Assembly: GCF_020866905.1 (NCBI RefSeq) | Contig: NZ_JAIVCC010000002.1 | Span: forward strand, 248,001 to 312,000 | Source: Salinimicrobium sediminilitoris | Lineage (GTDB): Bacteria; Bacteroidota; Bacteroidia; Flavobacteriales; Flavobacteriaceae | Length of the DNA stretch: 64,000 bases | Direction: 5' to 3' | Shown: one piece after another, positions 37,193 to 47,263 of the stretch | Layout of the letters: every line of letters starts with the position of its first letter | Numbering within the stretch: position 1 is the stretch's first letter | Program-made: the position numbers and the translations under genes | Notes under the pieces: model-generated | What the model saw: the letters and a program-made list of their open reading frames with translations, nothing else | What the model was told of the DNA's origin: nothing | Database searches by the model: none

Positions 37193-37258
37193 GAGTAAGC
37201 TTTGTTTTGAAGTCCCTAAAGATAGGAATTCCTGCCAAAAACCTACTGCACTCCCGTG

Positions 37259-39268
37259 TTACTCCTTATTAAATGCCTCTACGCCCTCTTCCAGCCATTC
37301 TTTAAATTCCTCTGAATCTGGCGTATAGCCCACAGGCTGGTTGAGCATGTTCATTTCATGATCAAGCAACACGTAAAAAGGCTGAGAGTTATTTTTGAAG
37401 TTAAGGGTTTGGAATGTAGCCCATTTGTCACCAATGGTCTCTATCTGCTTGATCCCACCTGTTGGTTTCTGATAATTGAATTTTTGATCTTCGGGCAGCT
37501 CTTTTCGGTCATCCACGTACAGGGAGATAAGCACGAATTCATCCTTCATAACATCAAAGACCTCTGGCTCGCTCCATACCTGCTCTTCCATTTTTCGACA
37601 ATTCACACAGGCCCAGCCCGTAAAATCGAGGAGAATGGGCTTATTTTCAGCTTTTGCCGCGGCCACCCCTTCATCAAAATCTTTATAAGCTTTTAACCCT
37701 AAAGGTCCTTCAGTCTCTTTTTCATAGATACTATAGAACAAAGGCGGCGGGAAACCACTAAGTAGTTTTAAATTGGCGTGAGGCGTATTGGTCAACCCCG
37801 GAATAAGGTATACAATAAAAGCCAGGGTTATGATTCCTAAAAATAACTTACCTTTTCCAAGTTTGGTTTTGGGCCCGTCATGTGGAAACCTTATAACTCC
37901 TAATAAATAAAGTAATAAACCTATTCCAACTATGATCCAGATCCCAATAAAAATTTCTCTCTTTAGAAGCCCCCAATGCTGTACCAGGTCGGCATTGGAA
38001 AGGAATTTAAATGCCAGTGCCAATTCTATAAATCCTAAGACCACCTTAATGGAATTAAGCCATCCACCGCTTTTGGGCAAAGAATTAAGCCAGTTAGGGA
38101 AAAGGGCAAACAACCCGAAGGGTAACGCCAACGCCAATCCAAATCCACCCATTCCAAAGGAAAGCTGGGTCGCACCACCATCTGTAGTGAGGGAACTTCC
38201 CAACAGAGATCCTAATATTGGCCCTGTACAGGAGAAGGAGACAATTGCCAGGGTAAGCGCCATAAAGAAAACTCCTATTAATCCTCCAAAACTTGAAGCC
38301 TTGTCATCCATTTTATTACTCCAGGAGGTAGGCAGCGTGATTTCGTAATAACCAAAAAATGAGAATGCGAAAAAGATAAAGATCACAAAGAATATAATAT
38401 TCAGTGTGGTATTTGTGGAGATGTTGTTCAGGATTTCCGGATCCAGTGAATCGAGGAGGTGGAATGGCAGACTAAGCAAAAGGTAAATTAAAAAGATAAA
38501 TACCCCGTACATGATCGCATTGACCAATCCTCTCTTACGAGTCCTCGCACCTTTTGTGAAGAAAGAAACGGTAAGCGGGATCATTGGGAAAACACAGGGG
38601 GTAAGTAAAGCAATCAACCCGCCAATAAAACCGAGGAAGAAAATGGTCATAAAGCCATCACCTCCTTCCTCTTCTATATCGACCCCTCCTACTCCTTTTA
38701 CGTCTATATTAAGAGCTTCGGTTAGGTTTTGATCTTTATCTGATACTTCAAGGTTGGTAAACCCTTCTTCTACTTTATTATCTCCAATGTTAAAGGTGAA
38801 ACGTTCAGTTTCCGGCGGCAGGCATTTCTCATCGTCACAAACCGAAAAATAAACTTCCGCAGTAATTAGAAGATCTGTTGAATCCAATACTTTTATCTTC
38901 TGTTTAAAGACAGCTTCTTCTTCAAAATAGGTGATTTCGGCTTCAAAAACCGCATCAAACATCGCAGGTACATCTGGCTCAACGGTAGTGCCAATAAGCT
39001 CATATTTTCCCGGTGCTTCTACAAAGGTAAATTCGGTAGCAATGGGAGCGATCTCAATATCCACTTCCTCCTGGGAGTAAAGATGCCAGCCCGCTTCCAA
39101 AGAGGCAGTAAAAACTAAATTATAGATGGAATCGTTTTCCTGCTCAACTGCTGCATCCCATTCAATGGGATCTTCCATTCCCTGCCCCAGGTTATTAGGA
39201 TCAAAAATTTGGGCGTGGCTGCCAAAAATGGCAAAAAAGAACAATAATAAAACTACCGGTAATCTCAT
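37259..39268 (-). CDS. dsbD: DsbD-like thiol:disulfide interchange protein
   Basis: 669 residues. The signal peptide ends GSHAQ. An N-terminal immunoglobulin-like DsbD alpha domain (about 25-190) is followed by a membrane domain of about eight spans beginning near GFIGGLIALLTPCVFPMIPL, with the conserved Cys, and a C-terminal thioredoxin domain with active site WACVNC. It should pass electrons from cytoplasmic thioredoxin to periplasmic partners. The gene overlaps tilS by four bases (ATGA). Confidence 0.92.
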   Translation of the reverse strand: MRLPVVLLLFFFAIFGSHAQIFDPNNLGQGMEDPIEWDAAVEQENDSIYNLVFTASLEAGWHLYSQEEVDIEIAPIATEFTFVEAPGKYELIGTTVEPDVPAMFDAVFEAEITYFEEEAVFKQKIKVLDSTDLLITAEVYFSVCDDEKCLPPETERFTFNIGDNKVEEGFTNLEVSDKDQNLTEALNIDVKGVGGVDIEEEGGDGFMTIFFLGFIGGLIALLTPCVFPMIPLTVSFFTKGARTRKRGLVNAIMYGVFIFLIYLLLSLPFHLLDSLDPEILNNISTNTTLNIIFFVIFIFFAFSFFGYYEITLPTSWSNKMDDKASSFGGLIGVFFMALTLAIVSFSCTGPILGSLLGSSLTTDGGATQLSFGMGGFGLALALPFGLFALFPNWLNSLPKSGGWLNSIKVVLGFIELALAFKFLSNADLVQHWGLLKREIFIGIWIIVGIGLLLYLLGVIRFPHDGPKTKLGKGKLFLGIITLAFIVYLIPGLTNTPHANLKLLSGFPPPLFYSIYEKETEGPLGLKAYKDFDEGVAAAKAENKPILLDFTGWACVNCRKMEEQVWSEPEVFDVMKDEFVLISLYVDDRKELPEDQKFNYQKPTGGIKQIETIGDKWATFQTLNFKNNSQPFYVLLDHEMNMLNQPVGYTPDSEEFKEWLEEGVEAFNKE

Positions 39269-40575
39269 GGTGTGTAACTTAAGCGCAAAATTTGTTTTGT
39301 TTCATCTTTAACCGCAAATCGTGCATCGGGACGGTGGCCTATAACCCAAACAATTTTGTCATTGGAGCACAAAAGCCAGCAATTCTCTTTTTGCGGCAAA
39401 GATAATTTCTCATCTTTAAAAAACTTGCTCAGTTTCTTTTTCCCTTTCATGCCAAAGGGGTGAAAATAGTCGCCTTCCTGCCATTTCCTTACAACAAGAG
39501 GGTATTTGATCTTATCACGGTCCAGAAAAATTGTTCTCGGATCACTGTTTTCAAAATCCTCCACAGCTTCAAAATGGAAGGTTCCCATGGGCAACATTAC
39601 CACTTCTTCATTTTCTTTGATCTCATACACCTTATCCTCTGTTGGTAACAGCAGCGTAAGCAGTAATTTATCCCGATCTCTAATGAGGCGGTGAGTTTTC
39701 GAATAGACAATTTTTCCCGGTTGCGACTCGAGCAGGTCATAAACGTCCTCCCATTCGGTAAATTCAAAAGATCTAAAGAGGGAGTACATTACCGCTTTAG
39801 TATTAGGAATGGACTGTAGCTTAGAAATCTCAAACGAATAGCCGTATTCTTCCTGCTTCGCGATCTTCGGAAAAAGTGCCGAAATATAATCTTCTATAAG
39901 CTCTGAACTTTGCTGAAGATAATTCCTTGTTTTACTGAAGCTTTCCAACAGCTGCGGATTCAATTCCAGCAACTTCGGAATTACCTCCAGCCGTACTTTA
40001 TTCCTGAAATATTTTACAGAATCATTGCTGCTGTCCTCTCGCCACTTAAGCTTTTGAAGGTGCGCATAATCTTCGATATGCTTGCGGGTAAAAGGAAGCA
40101 GCGGCCTAATGGTGAATTCATTGACATCTGGAATTCCGGTTAAGCCTTCCAGTCCCGTACCCCGTATAAAATTGATTAGAACGGTTTCCAGGTTATCATT
40201 GGCATGATGCGCTGTAAAAATATAATCGAACTGCAAGGTTTCCTGCAGCTCCCTAAACCAGTTATAGCGCAAATCGCGCGCCGCCATTTGAATAGATATT
40301 TTTTTTTCTTTGGCGTAGGCTTGAGTTTCAAAGCCTTCAATAAAGACTTCAGCCTCAAGTGCATCCGCCAGTTCCATTACAAAAGCCTCATCGCCCTGAC
40401 TTTCCTCTCCTCTAAGGTGAAAATTACAGTGAGCAAGGGAAAAATCAAGACCTACTTCCCTGCAAAGGTGGGCCAGGACGACGCTGTCCACCCCGCCGCT
40501 AACGGCAAGAAGGATTTTCCCCTCAAAAACATTTGGAAACTGCTCCTTAAGATGGTTTTTAAAAGCTAACAGCAT
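39265..40575 (-). CDS. tilS: tRNA(Ile)-lysidine synthase
   Basis: 436 residues. The PP-loop motif LLAVSGGVDS (22-31) binds ATP. FTAHHANDNLET is the second conserved block, and the C-terminal TilS domain includes KKLSKFFKDEKLS. The enzyme converts the anticodon cytidine of the minor isoleucine tRNA to lysidine, which is essential for reading AUA. The start lies at the edge of the repeat-rich intergenic region, and the dsbD-like gene overlaps its end. Confidence 0.95.
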   Translation of the reverse strand: MLLAFKNHLKEQFPNVFEGKILLAVSGGVDSVVLAHLCREVGLDFSLAHCNFHLRGEESQGDEAFVMELADALEAEVFIEGFETQAYAKEKKISIQMAARDLRYNWFRELQETLQFDYIFTAHHANDNLETVLINFIRGTGLEGLTGIPDVNEFTIRPLLPFTRKHIEDYAHLQKLKWREDSSNDSVKYFRNKVRLEVIPKLLELNPQLLESFSKTRNYLQQSSELIEDYISALFPKIAKQEEYGYSFEISKLQSIPNTKAVMYSLFRSFEFTEWEDVYDLLESQPGKIVYSKTHRLIRDRDKLLLTLLLPTEDKVYEIKENEEVVMLPMGTFHFEAVEDFENSDPRTIFLDRDKIKYPLVVRKWQEGDYFHPFGMKGKKKLSKFFKDEKLSLPQKENCWLLCSNDKIVWVIGHRPDARFAVKDETKQILRLSYTP

Positions 40576-41029
40576 AGGCTCAAAGATATCAAAAATGAAG
40601 TGGCTTTTTACGGTCTTTTTGCTTTGCCTTTTTAAGTAGTAGCATAGTGAGCCACGAATTCACTAATTCTTCCTATCCTCACTCAGCCGTTCTACACTCA
40701 CACCTTTATATAGATGCTAATTATTCATTATTAATTGATCATGTTAAAAGCCACGGATTCACTAATGTTTCCAAAACCTGAACAATATCATAGGACTTAA
40801 TTTGAAAACCGATTTGCCAATCTGTCGCCCCTCCGCGGCTCTTGGCTCTTGACGTGGTTCTTTGGAGCCCGGGGTTGAAACCCCGTGCTAATTACGTTGA
40901 GCCCCGTCGGGGGTTTTTATACTCCACAGTTTTGCAACACTAAATGAACAAAATTGCCAAAAGTCATGTTGTAAAATAGGCCCTCTTTTTAGCGGGGGAT
41001 ACTGAACACTGAATACCGATCACTGATCA
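40576..41029. repeat. 454-base intergenic block of dispersed repeats
   Basis: No gene was recognised. In order it holds: the tilS promoter region; GCCACGAATTCACTAAT at 40651-40667 and GCCACGGATTCACTAAT at 40750-40766; a GC-rich element at 40866-40918 with two hairpins, CGGGGTT/AACCCCG (40870-40885) and CCCC/GGGG (40902-40912) before five T; and a tract of CACTGATCACTG-like words at 40999-41034 reaching the end of pabB. Similar words occur at 24.2-24.4 kb. Confidence 0.7.
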
Positions 41030-42340
41030 CTACTCATTCTCCTCCAGCACCTGCTTAAGTGCCGCAGCCTTAACAAGACATTCCTGGTATTCATTTTCGG
41101 GAACAGACCTGGAAGTAATAGCTCCTCCCACAGAAAAGGATACATATTTTGTGGTTTGATTATAAAGAATACTACGAATCACCACATTAAAATCAAAATC
41201 TCCTGAAGGGTCAAAATATCCTACCGCCCCGCTGTAAAGTCCGCGTTTGGTTTTTTCCAGCTCTTCTATTATTTCCATGGCAGATATTTTTGGGGCGCCG
41301 GTCATACTCCCCATGGGGAATGTAGTACGCAAGACTTCCACTGCAGGTATTCCTTTTTCCAAAGTAGCTTTTACTGTGGAGATCATTTGGTGTACCTGAG
41401 GATAACTGTATACTTTGCACAACTCTGCGACCTCAACACTTCCTTTTTTTGCCGTTTTTGAAAGGTCATTACGAACCAGGTCCACGATCATTACATTTTC
41501 TGATCTTTCCTTGGGATCCTGTTCAAGCTTAAGCGCCAGCTCCCTGTCCTTTTCGGGATCAAAATGAGCTCTGGGTGCTGTTCCTTTTATTGGCTGCGTG
41601 AGCAATTGATCGCCTTTCTTCTGAAGGTATCTTTCCGGGGAAGCCGAAAGTAAATAATGGTCATGATTCTTAAGAAAAGTAGCGAATGGGGGCTTTGATA
41701 TGGCATTTAAAGCGATAAATTTCTCAAGAGGATCAAATTCCACTCCTTCAGCAAAAAATTCCTGACAAAAATTTGCCTCGTAAATATCTCCCCGCTGAAT
41801 ATGCGCCAGCATTTCTTCCACTTTTTGCAAATAATCCTCTTTGGAGATACGGGGCTGCATTTTCACCGGATTTCCCTCACCCGATAAAATTTCCTCCTTA
41901 AAATGCCCTTTTTGAAGGATTTGTTCCAGGTCTTCTTCCAGTTCGTCGTCCACCATTCTCAAATAGTGAAGTTCAAGCTCGTTATCTTTTAAAAAAAAGA
42001 TCTTCTTTGGCTGAAAAAAGAATAACTCCGGAAAACCTAGTCCGTCGAAATTCTGGCTTTTCAGGTTTTCCACGTCATTTTTAAGATCGTAGGAGAGATA
42101 CCCAAAAATCCAGTCGGTTGTTGTTTCCTGGTACTCCTTCAGCTTATCAAAAGCTTTGGAAGCATCGGTTTGTATGGCAGTAAATGCATCTACAGCAAGT
42201 ACGGCATCATATTGAGAGTAACGGTCTTTATGCTCGTTACTGTCAAACCAAACCACTTCTTCAAACTGCCGTGCCCGGTTGAGCAGGACCTTTTTAATTG
42301 GAAAACCTTCTTCTAAAATGACCTTTTTGGATACCCGCAC
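41030..42340 (-). CDS. pabB: Aminodeoxychorismate synthase component I
   Basis: 436 residues of the chorismate-binding family. PIKGTAPR (250-257) has Lys252, the residue characteristic of aminodeoxychorismate synthase; anthranilate synthase has Ala there. The chorismate site blocks DLVRNDLS and FPMGSMTGAPK are intact. It makes the precursor of p-aminobenzoate for folate. The start is GTG, overlapping the TAG stop of the FMN-reductase gene by one base (TAGTG), so translation is probably coupled. No glutaminase partner gene is nearby. Confidence 0.9.
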   Translation of the reverse strand: MRVSKKVILEEGFPIKKVLLNRARQFEEVVWFDSNEHKDRYSQYDAVLAVDAFTAIQTDASKAFDKLKEYQETTTDWIFGYLSYDLKNDVENLKSQNFDGLGFPELFFFQPKKIFFLKDNELELHYLRMVDDELEEDLEQILQKGHFKEEILSGEGNPVKMQPRISKEDYLQKVEEMLAHIQRGDIYEANFCQEFFAEGVEFDPLEKFIALNAISKPPFATFLKNHDHYLLSASPERYLQKKGDQLLTQPIKGTAPRAHFDPEKDRELALKLEQDPKERSENVMIVDLVRNDLSKTAKKGSVEVAELCKVYSYPQVHQMISTVKATLEKGIPAVEVLRTTFPMGSMTGAPKISAMEIIEELEKTKRGLYSGAVGYFDPSGDFDFNVVIRSILYNQTTKYVSFSVGGAITSRSVPENEYQECLVKAAALKQVLEENE

Positions 42341-42876
42341 TACACTTTGATTTGCTGAGAAAAAGAGGTGACTACATCAATAACTCCAAGATCAAAGACC
42401 TCATTCACGATCACTCCTTTTTCTGAATCGAAATTCTCATAGAATTGCGGCAGACTGAAACTTTCTACTACCTCGCCTCCAAACCTGGGAAACTGATTTT
42501 TACAATATTCCAAAGCCGAGGCCCCGCCACGTTGTCCCGGGGAGGTACTCATCAATAGGATCTTTTTGCCATTGAAAAATTTTCTTTCAACCCTGGAAAG
42601 CCAGTCCAGGATATTTTTAAAGAATCCTGATACATTGGCATTATATTCATTGACAGCAATAATAAGTGCAGGGGCTTCTACTATCTTTTCGTAAAGAAAT
42701 TTCACATTCTGCGGAATTCCGTTTTTCTCCTTTACTATGCTGTACATGGGGAATTCAAGTTCATGAAGGTTAAGCACCTCCACAGGATCTGAAATCCTTT
42801 GGGATATATTAAGGATAAGCTGGTGGTTAATAGAAGTTGGGCTACTGGAGCCGGCAAAGGCCAGGATCTTACTCAT
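42340..42876 (-). CDS. NAD(P)H-dependent FMN reductase-like flavodoxin-fold protein
   Basis: 178 residues from ATG 42876; an in-frame TTG at 42897 would add seven. ILAFAGSSSPTSINHQL forms the FMN phosphate loop, and EYNANVSGFFKNILDWLSR is the family block after the second strand. It is likely a cytoplasmic NAD(P)H:FMN or quinone reductase; the electron acceptor cannot be read. It is coupled to pabB by a one-base overlap. Confidence 0.85.
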   Translation of the reverse strand: MSKILAFAGSSSPTSINHQLILNISQRISDPVEVLNLHELEFPMYSIVKEKNGIPQNVKFLYEKIVEAPALIIAVNEYNANVSGFFKNILDWLSRVERKFFNGKKILLMSTSPGQRGGASALEYCKNQFPRFGGEVVESFSLPQFYENFDSEKGVIVNEVFDLGVIDVVTSFSQQIKV

Positions 42877-43002
42877 AATTGGAAAATTGAAGGTCAAAAA
42901 TACAAAATCGACCTTTATGAAATGAAGATGAAGATGCGTGAAACAAAACTCTTAGGCTTTCAACAATTTAAGCTTAACTTTGCCCTCTTAAAATTTTATA
43001 CC

Positions 43003-44352
43003 GTGACTTTTCAGGACCTCAATCTTACTACTCCCCTTTTAAATGCACTTGAAGATCAAAAGATCTCTACTCCTACTCCAATCCAGGAGCAGTCTTTACC
43101 TGTAATTCTTTCGGGAAGGGACATGGTGGGGATCGCTCAAACCGGTACCGGAAAAACCCTTGCATATCTTCTACCCCTTCTAAAGACCCTGAAGTATTCT
43201 GAACAAAAGAATCCACGGGTACTCATCCTGGTTCCTACCCGCGAACTTGTGGTACAGGTAATAGAAGAGCTTGAAAAGCTCACAAAATATATAAATACTA
43301 GAATACTTGGAATTTACGGTGGAACTAACATCAACACCCAAAAGCAGCTGGTGGCACAGGGACTTGATATTTTAGTGGCCACTCCTGGCCGCCTGTATGA
43401 TCTTGCTATAAACCGTGATTTGCAGTTAAAATCGATCCAGAAGCTTGTAATAGATGAAGTTGATGTGATGCTGGACCTGGGTTTCAGGTTTCAGCTTGCC
43501 AACATTTTGGAGTTAATTCCTGAAAGCCGGCAGAACATCATGTTTTCGGCTACAATGACAGCAGATGTAGAAAAGCTTATTCAGGAGAATTTCAAGAATC
43601 CCGAAACAGTGTCTGTTGCTGCCAGCGGTGCTCCCCTGGAAAACATCAATCAGCAAGGTTATGAGGTTCCTAATTTCTACACCAAGATCAACCTCCTTAA
43701 AGACCTGTTGAAAGACAGGGAAACTTTTCATAAGGTGCTCATTTTTGCGGGAAACAAACGTATAGCCGATCGTCTTTTCCAAAACCTCGATCCTTTATTT
43801 CCTGAAGAGTGTACCGTGATACATTCCAACAAAACCCAGAATTATCGTTTACGAAGCATACGCCAGTTTGGAGAAGGCTTTTGCCGCATCCTGGTAGCTA
43901 CAGATGTTATGGCCCGTGGTCTTGACATTGAACAGGTAAGCCATGTGATCAATTTTGATACCCCTGCGTATCCCGAGAATTATATTCACCGTATTGGGCG
44001 TACCGGGAGAGCCGAGAAAGAAGGACATGCCATACTTTTTACTACTCCATCTGAACAAGAGGATCTGGATAAAATTGAATCCCTTATGGATCTCAAGATA
44101 GACATGCATTCTTTACCCGAAGACGTTCCCGTTTCTTCGGAACTTATTCCCGAAGAACAGCCAAAATCTGAAGAGATCTACAACCCTGAAAAATTTTCTG
44201 ATGAAGATAAACCGGGCCCGGCTTTTCATGAGAAAAAAGAAAAGAACAAAAAGGTTAACCTGGGTGGTTCATATCGCAGGGAAGTCCAAAAGAAGTACAA
44301 GAAGCCAAAGACCAGAGGTGACAAAAATTACAATCGCAGAAACAAGAAATAA
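43003..44352 (+). CDS. DEAD-box-family RNA helicase with DEVD motif
   Basis: I start at GTG 43003 (449 residues), which gives the usual MTFQDLNL beginning; an ATG further up at 42922 would add an atypical stretch overlapping no domain. Q-motif PTPIQEQ, Walker A AQTGTGKT, PTREL, SAT (MFSATM) and HRIGRTGRA are all present. Motif II reads DEVD instead of DEAD. The basic tail rich in Lys/Arg is typical of RNA-binding extensions. It probably acts in ribosome assembly or mRNA turnover. It is divergent from the FMN-reductase gene. Confidence 0.92.
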   Translation: MTFQDLNLTTPLLNALEDQKISTPTPIQEQSLPVILSGRDMVGIAQTGTGKTLAYLLPLLKTLKYSEQKNPRVLILVPTRELVVQVIEELEKLTKYINTRILGIYGGTNINTQKQLVAQGLDILVATPGRLYDLAINRDLQLKSIQKLVIDEVDVMLDLGFRFQLANILELIPESRQNIMFSATMTADVEKLIQENFKNPETVSVAASGAPLENINQQGYEVPNFYTKINLLKDLLKDRETFHKVLIFAGNKRIADRLFQNLDPLFPEECTVIHSNKTQNYRLRSIRQFGEGFCRILVATDVMARGLDIEQVSHVINFDTPAYPENYIHRIGRTGRAEKEGHAILFTTPSEQEDLDKIESLMDLKIDMHSLPEDVPVSSELIPEEQPKSEEIYNPEKFSDEDKPGPAFHEKKEKNKKVNLGGSYRREVQKKYKKPKTRGDKNYNRRNKK

Positions 44353-44782
44353 CTATTCTCCTCCCTGGAGGGAAAATCAATTAATTGTCCAAGGTTCAAT
44401 GTTTTAACGGCGATAAAAGGACAGAATTCTGCGATTATTCGCACAATGCCTCCTACACCTGCTCCTAAATAAATACTTAAATTTTTATCTTTTCAATCAA
44501 TCAAAAGCTGTTAATTTCCTCCCATTTTCTTTTACAATAGCTCCTCTGTAAAAATATTCCTGCCTAATCTCCTCCCTGAAATAAAAATTTAATTCAAATT
44601 TAAAAACGGGAAAACCCAGCAGGGATACAGCTTAAGGTATTATAGCCGAATCATTTTGTAAAAATCTGGCCCTGTGATGATTAAAAATCCAAAATTTATA
44701 TTAAATTTAACTTCTCCCCCACATTTGTAGAATACCAGAACAACAGGAATTTACTTACCTGCTATTCAAAAATTTTATCTAG
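44353..44782. other. 430-base intergenic region, no gene recognised
   Basis: AT-rich stretch between the helicase and the histidine kinase. A weak inverted repeat TCCCTGGAGGGA near 44363-44374 follows the helicase stop but has no T run. I see no tRNA, no open frame with a plausible start and no confident promoter for the kinase, although the length leaves room for a small RNA. Confidence 0.4.
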
Positions 44783-47155
44783 ATGCAAAAAACTACTTTT
44801 ATGCCGGACGAAATTTCTATAGGTGCCGCCCACAGCCTTTTCAATGCTTATAACGGGCATGATAAACAGGAATTTCTGCTATTCATTAGTTCTGCTGAAA
44901 ATCTTTCTTTGAAAGCGGTTAATTACAGGTGCATGCAGTATTTCAGAAATTATTTTCCGCTTGAAGAAGGTGAAGAAGATTTCTTTAAAGAAAAAATACA
45001 TCCTGAAGACTATCTTTCATTTTTACACCTTTTAGGCAACTACAGCGAGGAATTGGAGACAGGTGAAAGTTCTGGGATTATCCGCATGAAGTCCACCTTT
45101 GGGTATTGGAAGAAATTTCATTTAGAAAGCAGGTTCTACGGTGGCTTTAATGAAGAGAGCGAAAATTTTGTTCTTACTCTTGCAAAACCTGTGGAAAACA
45201 TCCGGGCACAGGGGAGAAAAGAGCATAAAATAGAAACTGAAAGTGTACTTCGAGAGAGCCTTAACCACTATAGGGTGTTGGTAAATTCCCTTGACCAGGG
45301 TTTTGGAGTTGTAGAAATGATCTTTGATCTGCAAAAGAAACCTATAGATTACCTATTTGTAGAGGTTAATCCTGCTTTTGAAAAACACACCGGTTTAAGA
45401 GATCCTCTTGGTAAAACCATGAGAGAATTTTATAAGAAGCATGAAAACCCATGGTTCAACACCCTTGGAAGGGTTGCGTTTACCGGAGAGGCCGTGCGAT
45501 TTGAAGATTATGCAGCCGCTCGCAATCGCTGGTTTGATGTTTACGCGTTTCCAATTGGTAGTAAAAAAAGTAGAAAAGTAGCATGTCTTTTTTCAGATAT
45601 TACACGTCGAAAAGAAACCGAAGAAAAATTAAGAAGGCTCAATGATGATCTCGAGCTAAAAGTAAAAAGTCGCACTTACGAACTGGAGGAGAACAACGAA
45701 CTCCTTCAAATGGTTTTTGACACGGTTAACCAGGGAATATTCGTAATGAAGCCCCTGTTCGGTGAAAACTATGATATAGTGGACTTCACCTATATACGGG
45801 TTAACAAGGTTATAAACCGCTATTATAATCAAAACCGAATGGTGGGCCGCAGCTTTCTTGAACACAATCCACAATCTACCGAAAAAGGGGTTTTTGAGAC
45901 CCTAAAGCAAACCATGCTTACGGGTGAATCTGCCGATTTTGAGATCGAAGTGGAGCGCAATGAGAAGAATAACTGGTTCAGGATCACCAGCAGGCGGCAA
46001 AGTGGTTTGCTGGTATGTTCTCTGGAAAATATAACCAGGGACAAATTAAAAGCCCAGAAATTAAAAGAAAATGTAAAGTTTAAGAAACAGCTCATAGATA
46101 CCTCACCCGATATCATAATGACCTTCGACCTTTATAATGAAAAAGTAAAGTTCATTAACCGGGATCTTTCAGAAGAAGAAGGAATGACTGTAAAGCAAGT
46201 CGAAGGCATGCATTTATTGGATATTCTTCCATTGATCCATCCGCAAGACAGGCGAAAAACACTATCATTTCATACAGACCTAATGGAAGCCTCAGATGAG
46301 GATGTAGTTGAAGTTGAGTTCAGGCTAAAAGGGAAGGAAAAGCACTGGGACTACTACAATGCAAGGGGAAAAGTTTTTAAGAGAAACAGGAAGTTCAATG
46401 TGGTGGAATATATATTACTTCTTAGAAATGTCCAGTCTCAAAAAATGACCCAGCAGGCATTGATCACTGCAGAAAAACTTTCCATAAAAGGAGAGATTGC
46501 AAGAACTCTTGCCCACGAATTAAGGAATCCTCTTGCTAGCATAAGCATGTCTGCAGACATACTGGAAAAGATAAATACCGGTTCCAGGAAGAAGTTGTTA
46601 AAGAATTATACGGGGATTATAAAACGGAGTGCAACGACATTGAATAATTTAGTGACAGATCTTTTAACAGCTTCCAATTATTCTAAACCTCAAATGACCA
46701 AATGCTGTCTTGCAAGGACTACGAATAAAGCTTTGAGCCATGCAAAGGACAGGATCTACCTCTCGGGGGTTACCGTTCACAAAAAATATCGGGGTCCTTA
46801 TTTTATTAATGCCGATGAGGAAAAACTCCAGATCGCCATACTTAACATTATCGTTAATGCCAGTGAAGCCATGGTTCCCCATGAAGGAGTGTTAAATATT
46901 AGTATCAAGAAAAAGAAAAATAACTATGCCCTCACCATAACCGATAACGGCTGTGGTATGGAGCAAAAACAACTCGACAGGCTCTTTGAATCTTTTTACA
47001 CACAAAAACCGGGTGGCATGGGAATTGGCTTAAGTTCGGTCAAAAATATACTGGATGATCATGGTGCTACTATTGAAGTACAAAGCGTACCCCGTGAAGG
47101 GACTTCATTTGTACTTACTTTTCCCTGTCATGAAGACGTAATTGAAGGAAAATAA
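44783..47155 (+). CDS. Soluble multi-PAS sensor histidine kinase, orphan
   Basis: 790 residues with no membrane span. At least three PAS-like domains are seen (about 155-280, 305-420 and 430-550) plus a divergent one at 20-135, and a coiled coil near 280-305. The HisKA motif is LAHELRNPLAS with phosphorylated His578; the ATPase domain has Asn692 (VNASEAM), DNGCGM (721-726) and GMGIGL (745-750). It should sense a cytoplasmic signal. No response regulator is adjacent, so its partner is elsewhere. The downstream GH3-like gene follows after 108 bases. Confidence 0.92.
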   Translation: MQKTTFMPDEISIGAAHSLFNAYNGHDKQEFLLFISSAENLSLKAVNYRCMQYFRNYFPLEEGEEDFFKEKIHPEDYLSFLHLLGNYSEELETGESSGIIRMKSTFGYWKKFHLESRFYGGFNEESENFVLTLAKPVENIRAQGRKEHKIETESVLRESLNHYRVLVNSLDQGFGVVEMIFDLQKKPIDYLFVEVNPAFEKHTGLRDPLGKTMREFYKKHENPWFNTLGRVAFTGEAVRFEDYAAARNRWFDVYAFPIGSKKSRKVACLFSDITRRKETEEKLRRLNDDLELKVKSRTYELEENNELLQMVFDTVNQGIFVMKPLFGENYDIVDFTYIRVNKVINRYYNQNRMVGRSFLEHNPQSTEKGVFETLKQTMLTGESADFEIEVERNEKNNWFRITSRRQSGLLVCSLENITRDKLKAQKLKENVKFKKQLIDTSPDIIMTFDLYNEKVKFINRDLSEEEGMTVKQVEGMHLLDILPLIHPQDRRKTLSFHTDLMEASDEDVVEVEFRLKGKEKHWDYYNARGKVFKRNRKFNVVEYILLLRNVQSQKMTQQALITAEKLSIKGEIARTLAHELRNPLASISMSADILEKINTGSRKKLLKNYTGIIKRSATTLNNLVTDLLTASNYSKPQMTKCCLARTTNKALSHAKDRIYLSGVTVHKKYRGPYFINADEEKLQIAILNIIVNASEAMVPHEGVLNISIKKKKNNYALTITDNGCGMEQKQLDRLFESFYTQKPGGMGIGLSSVKNILDDHGATIEVQSVPREGTSFVLTFPCHEDVIEGK

Positions 47156-47263
47156 GCTGGTGCAACTGTAAAAAAGCTATTATTGTGTATCTTCGGCGAT
47201 TGTAAGGATCTGTTTTTTTTATGGATCCCGTCTAAAAATTATTACAAAAGTTGATCGCATTGT

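Noticed and set aside
44353-44782. tRNA or structured RNA in the long gap before the histidine kinase
   Set aside because: No cloverleaf pattern or strong hairpin series could be found by eye.
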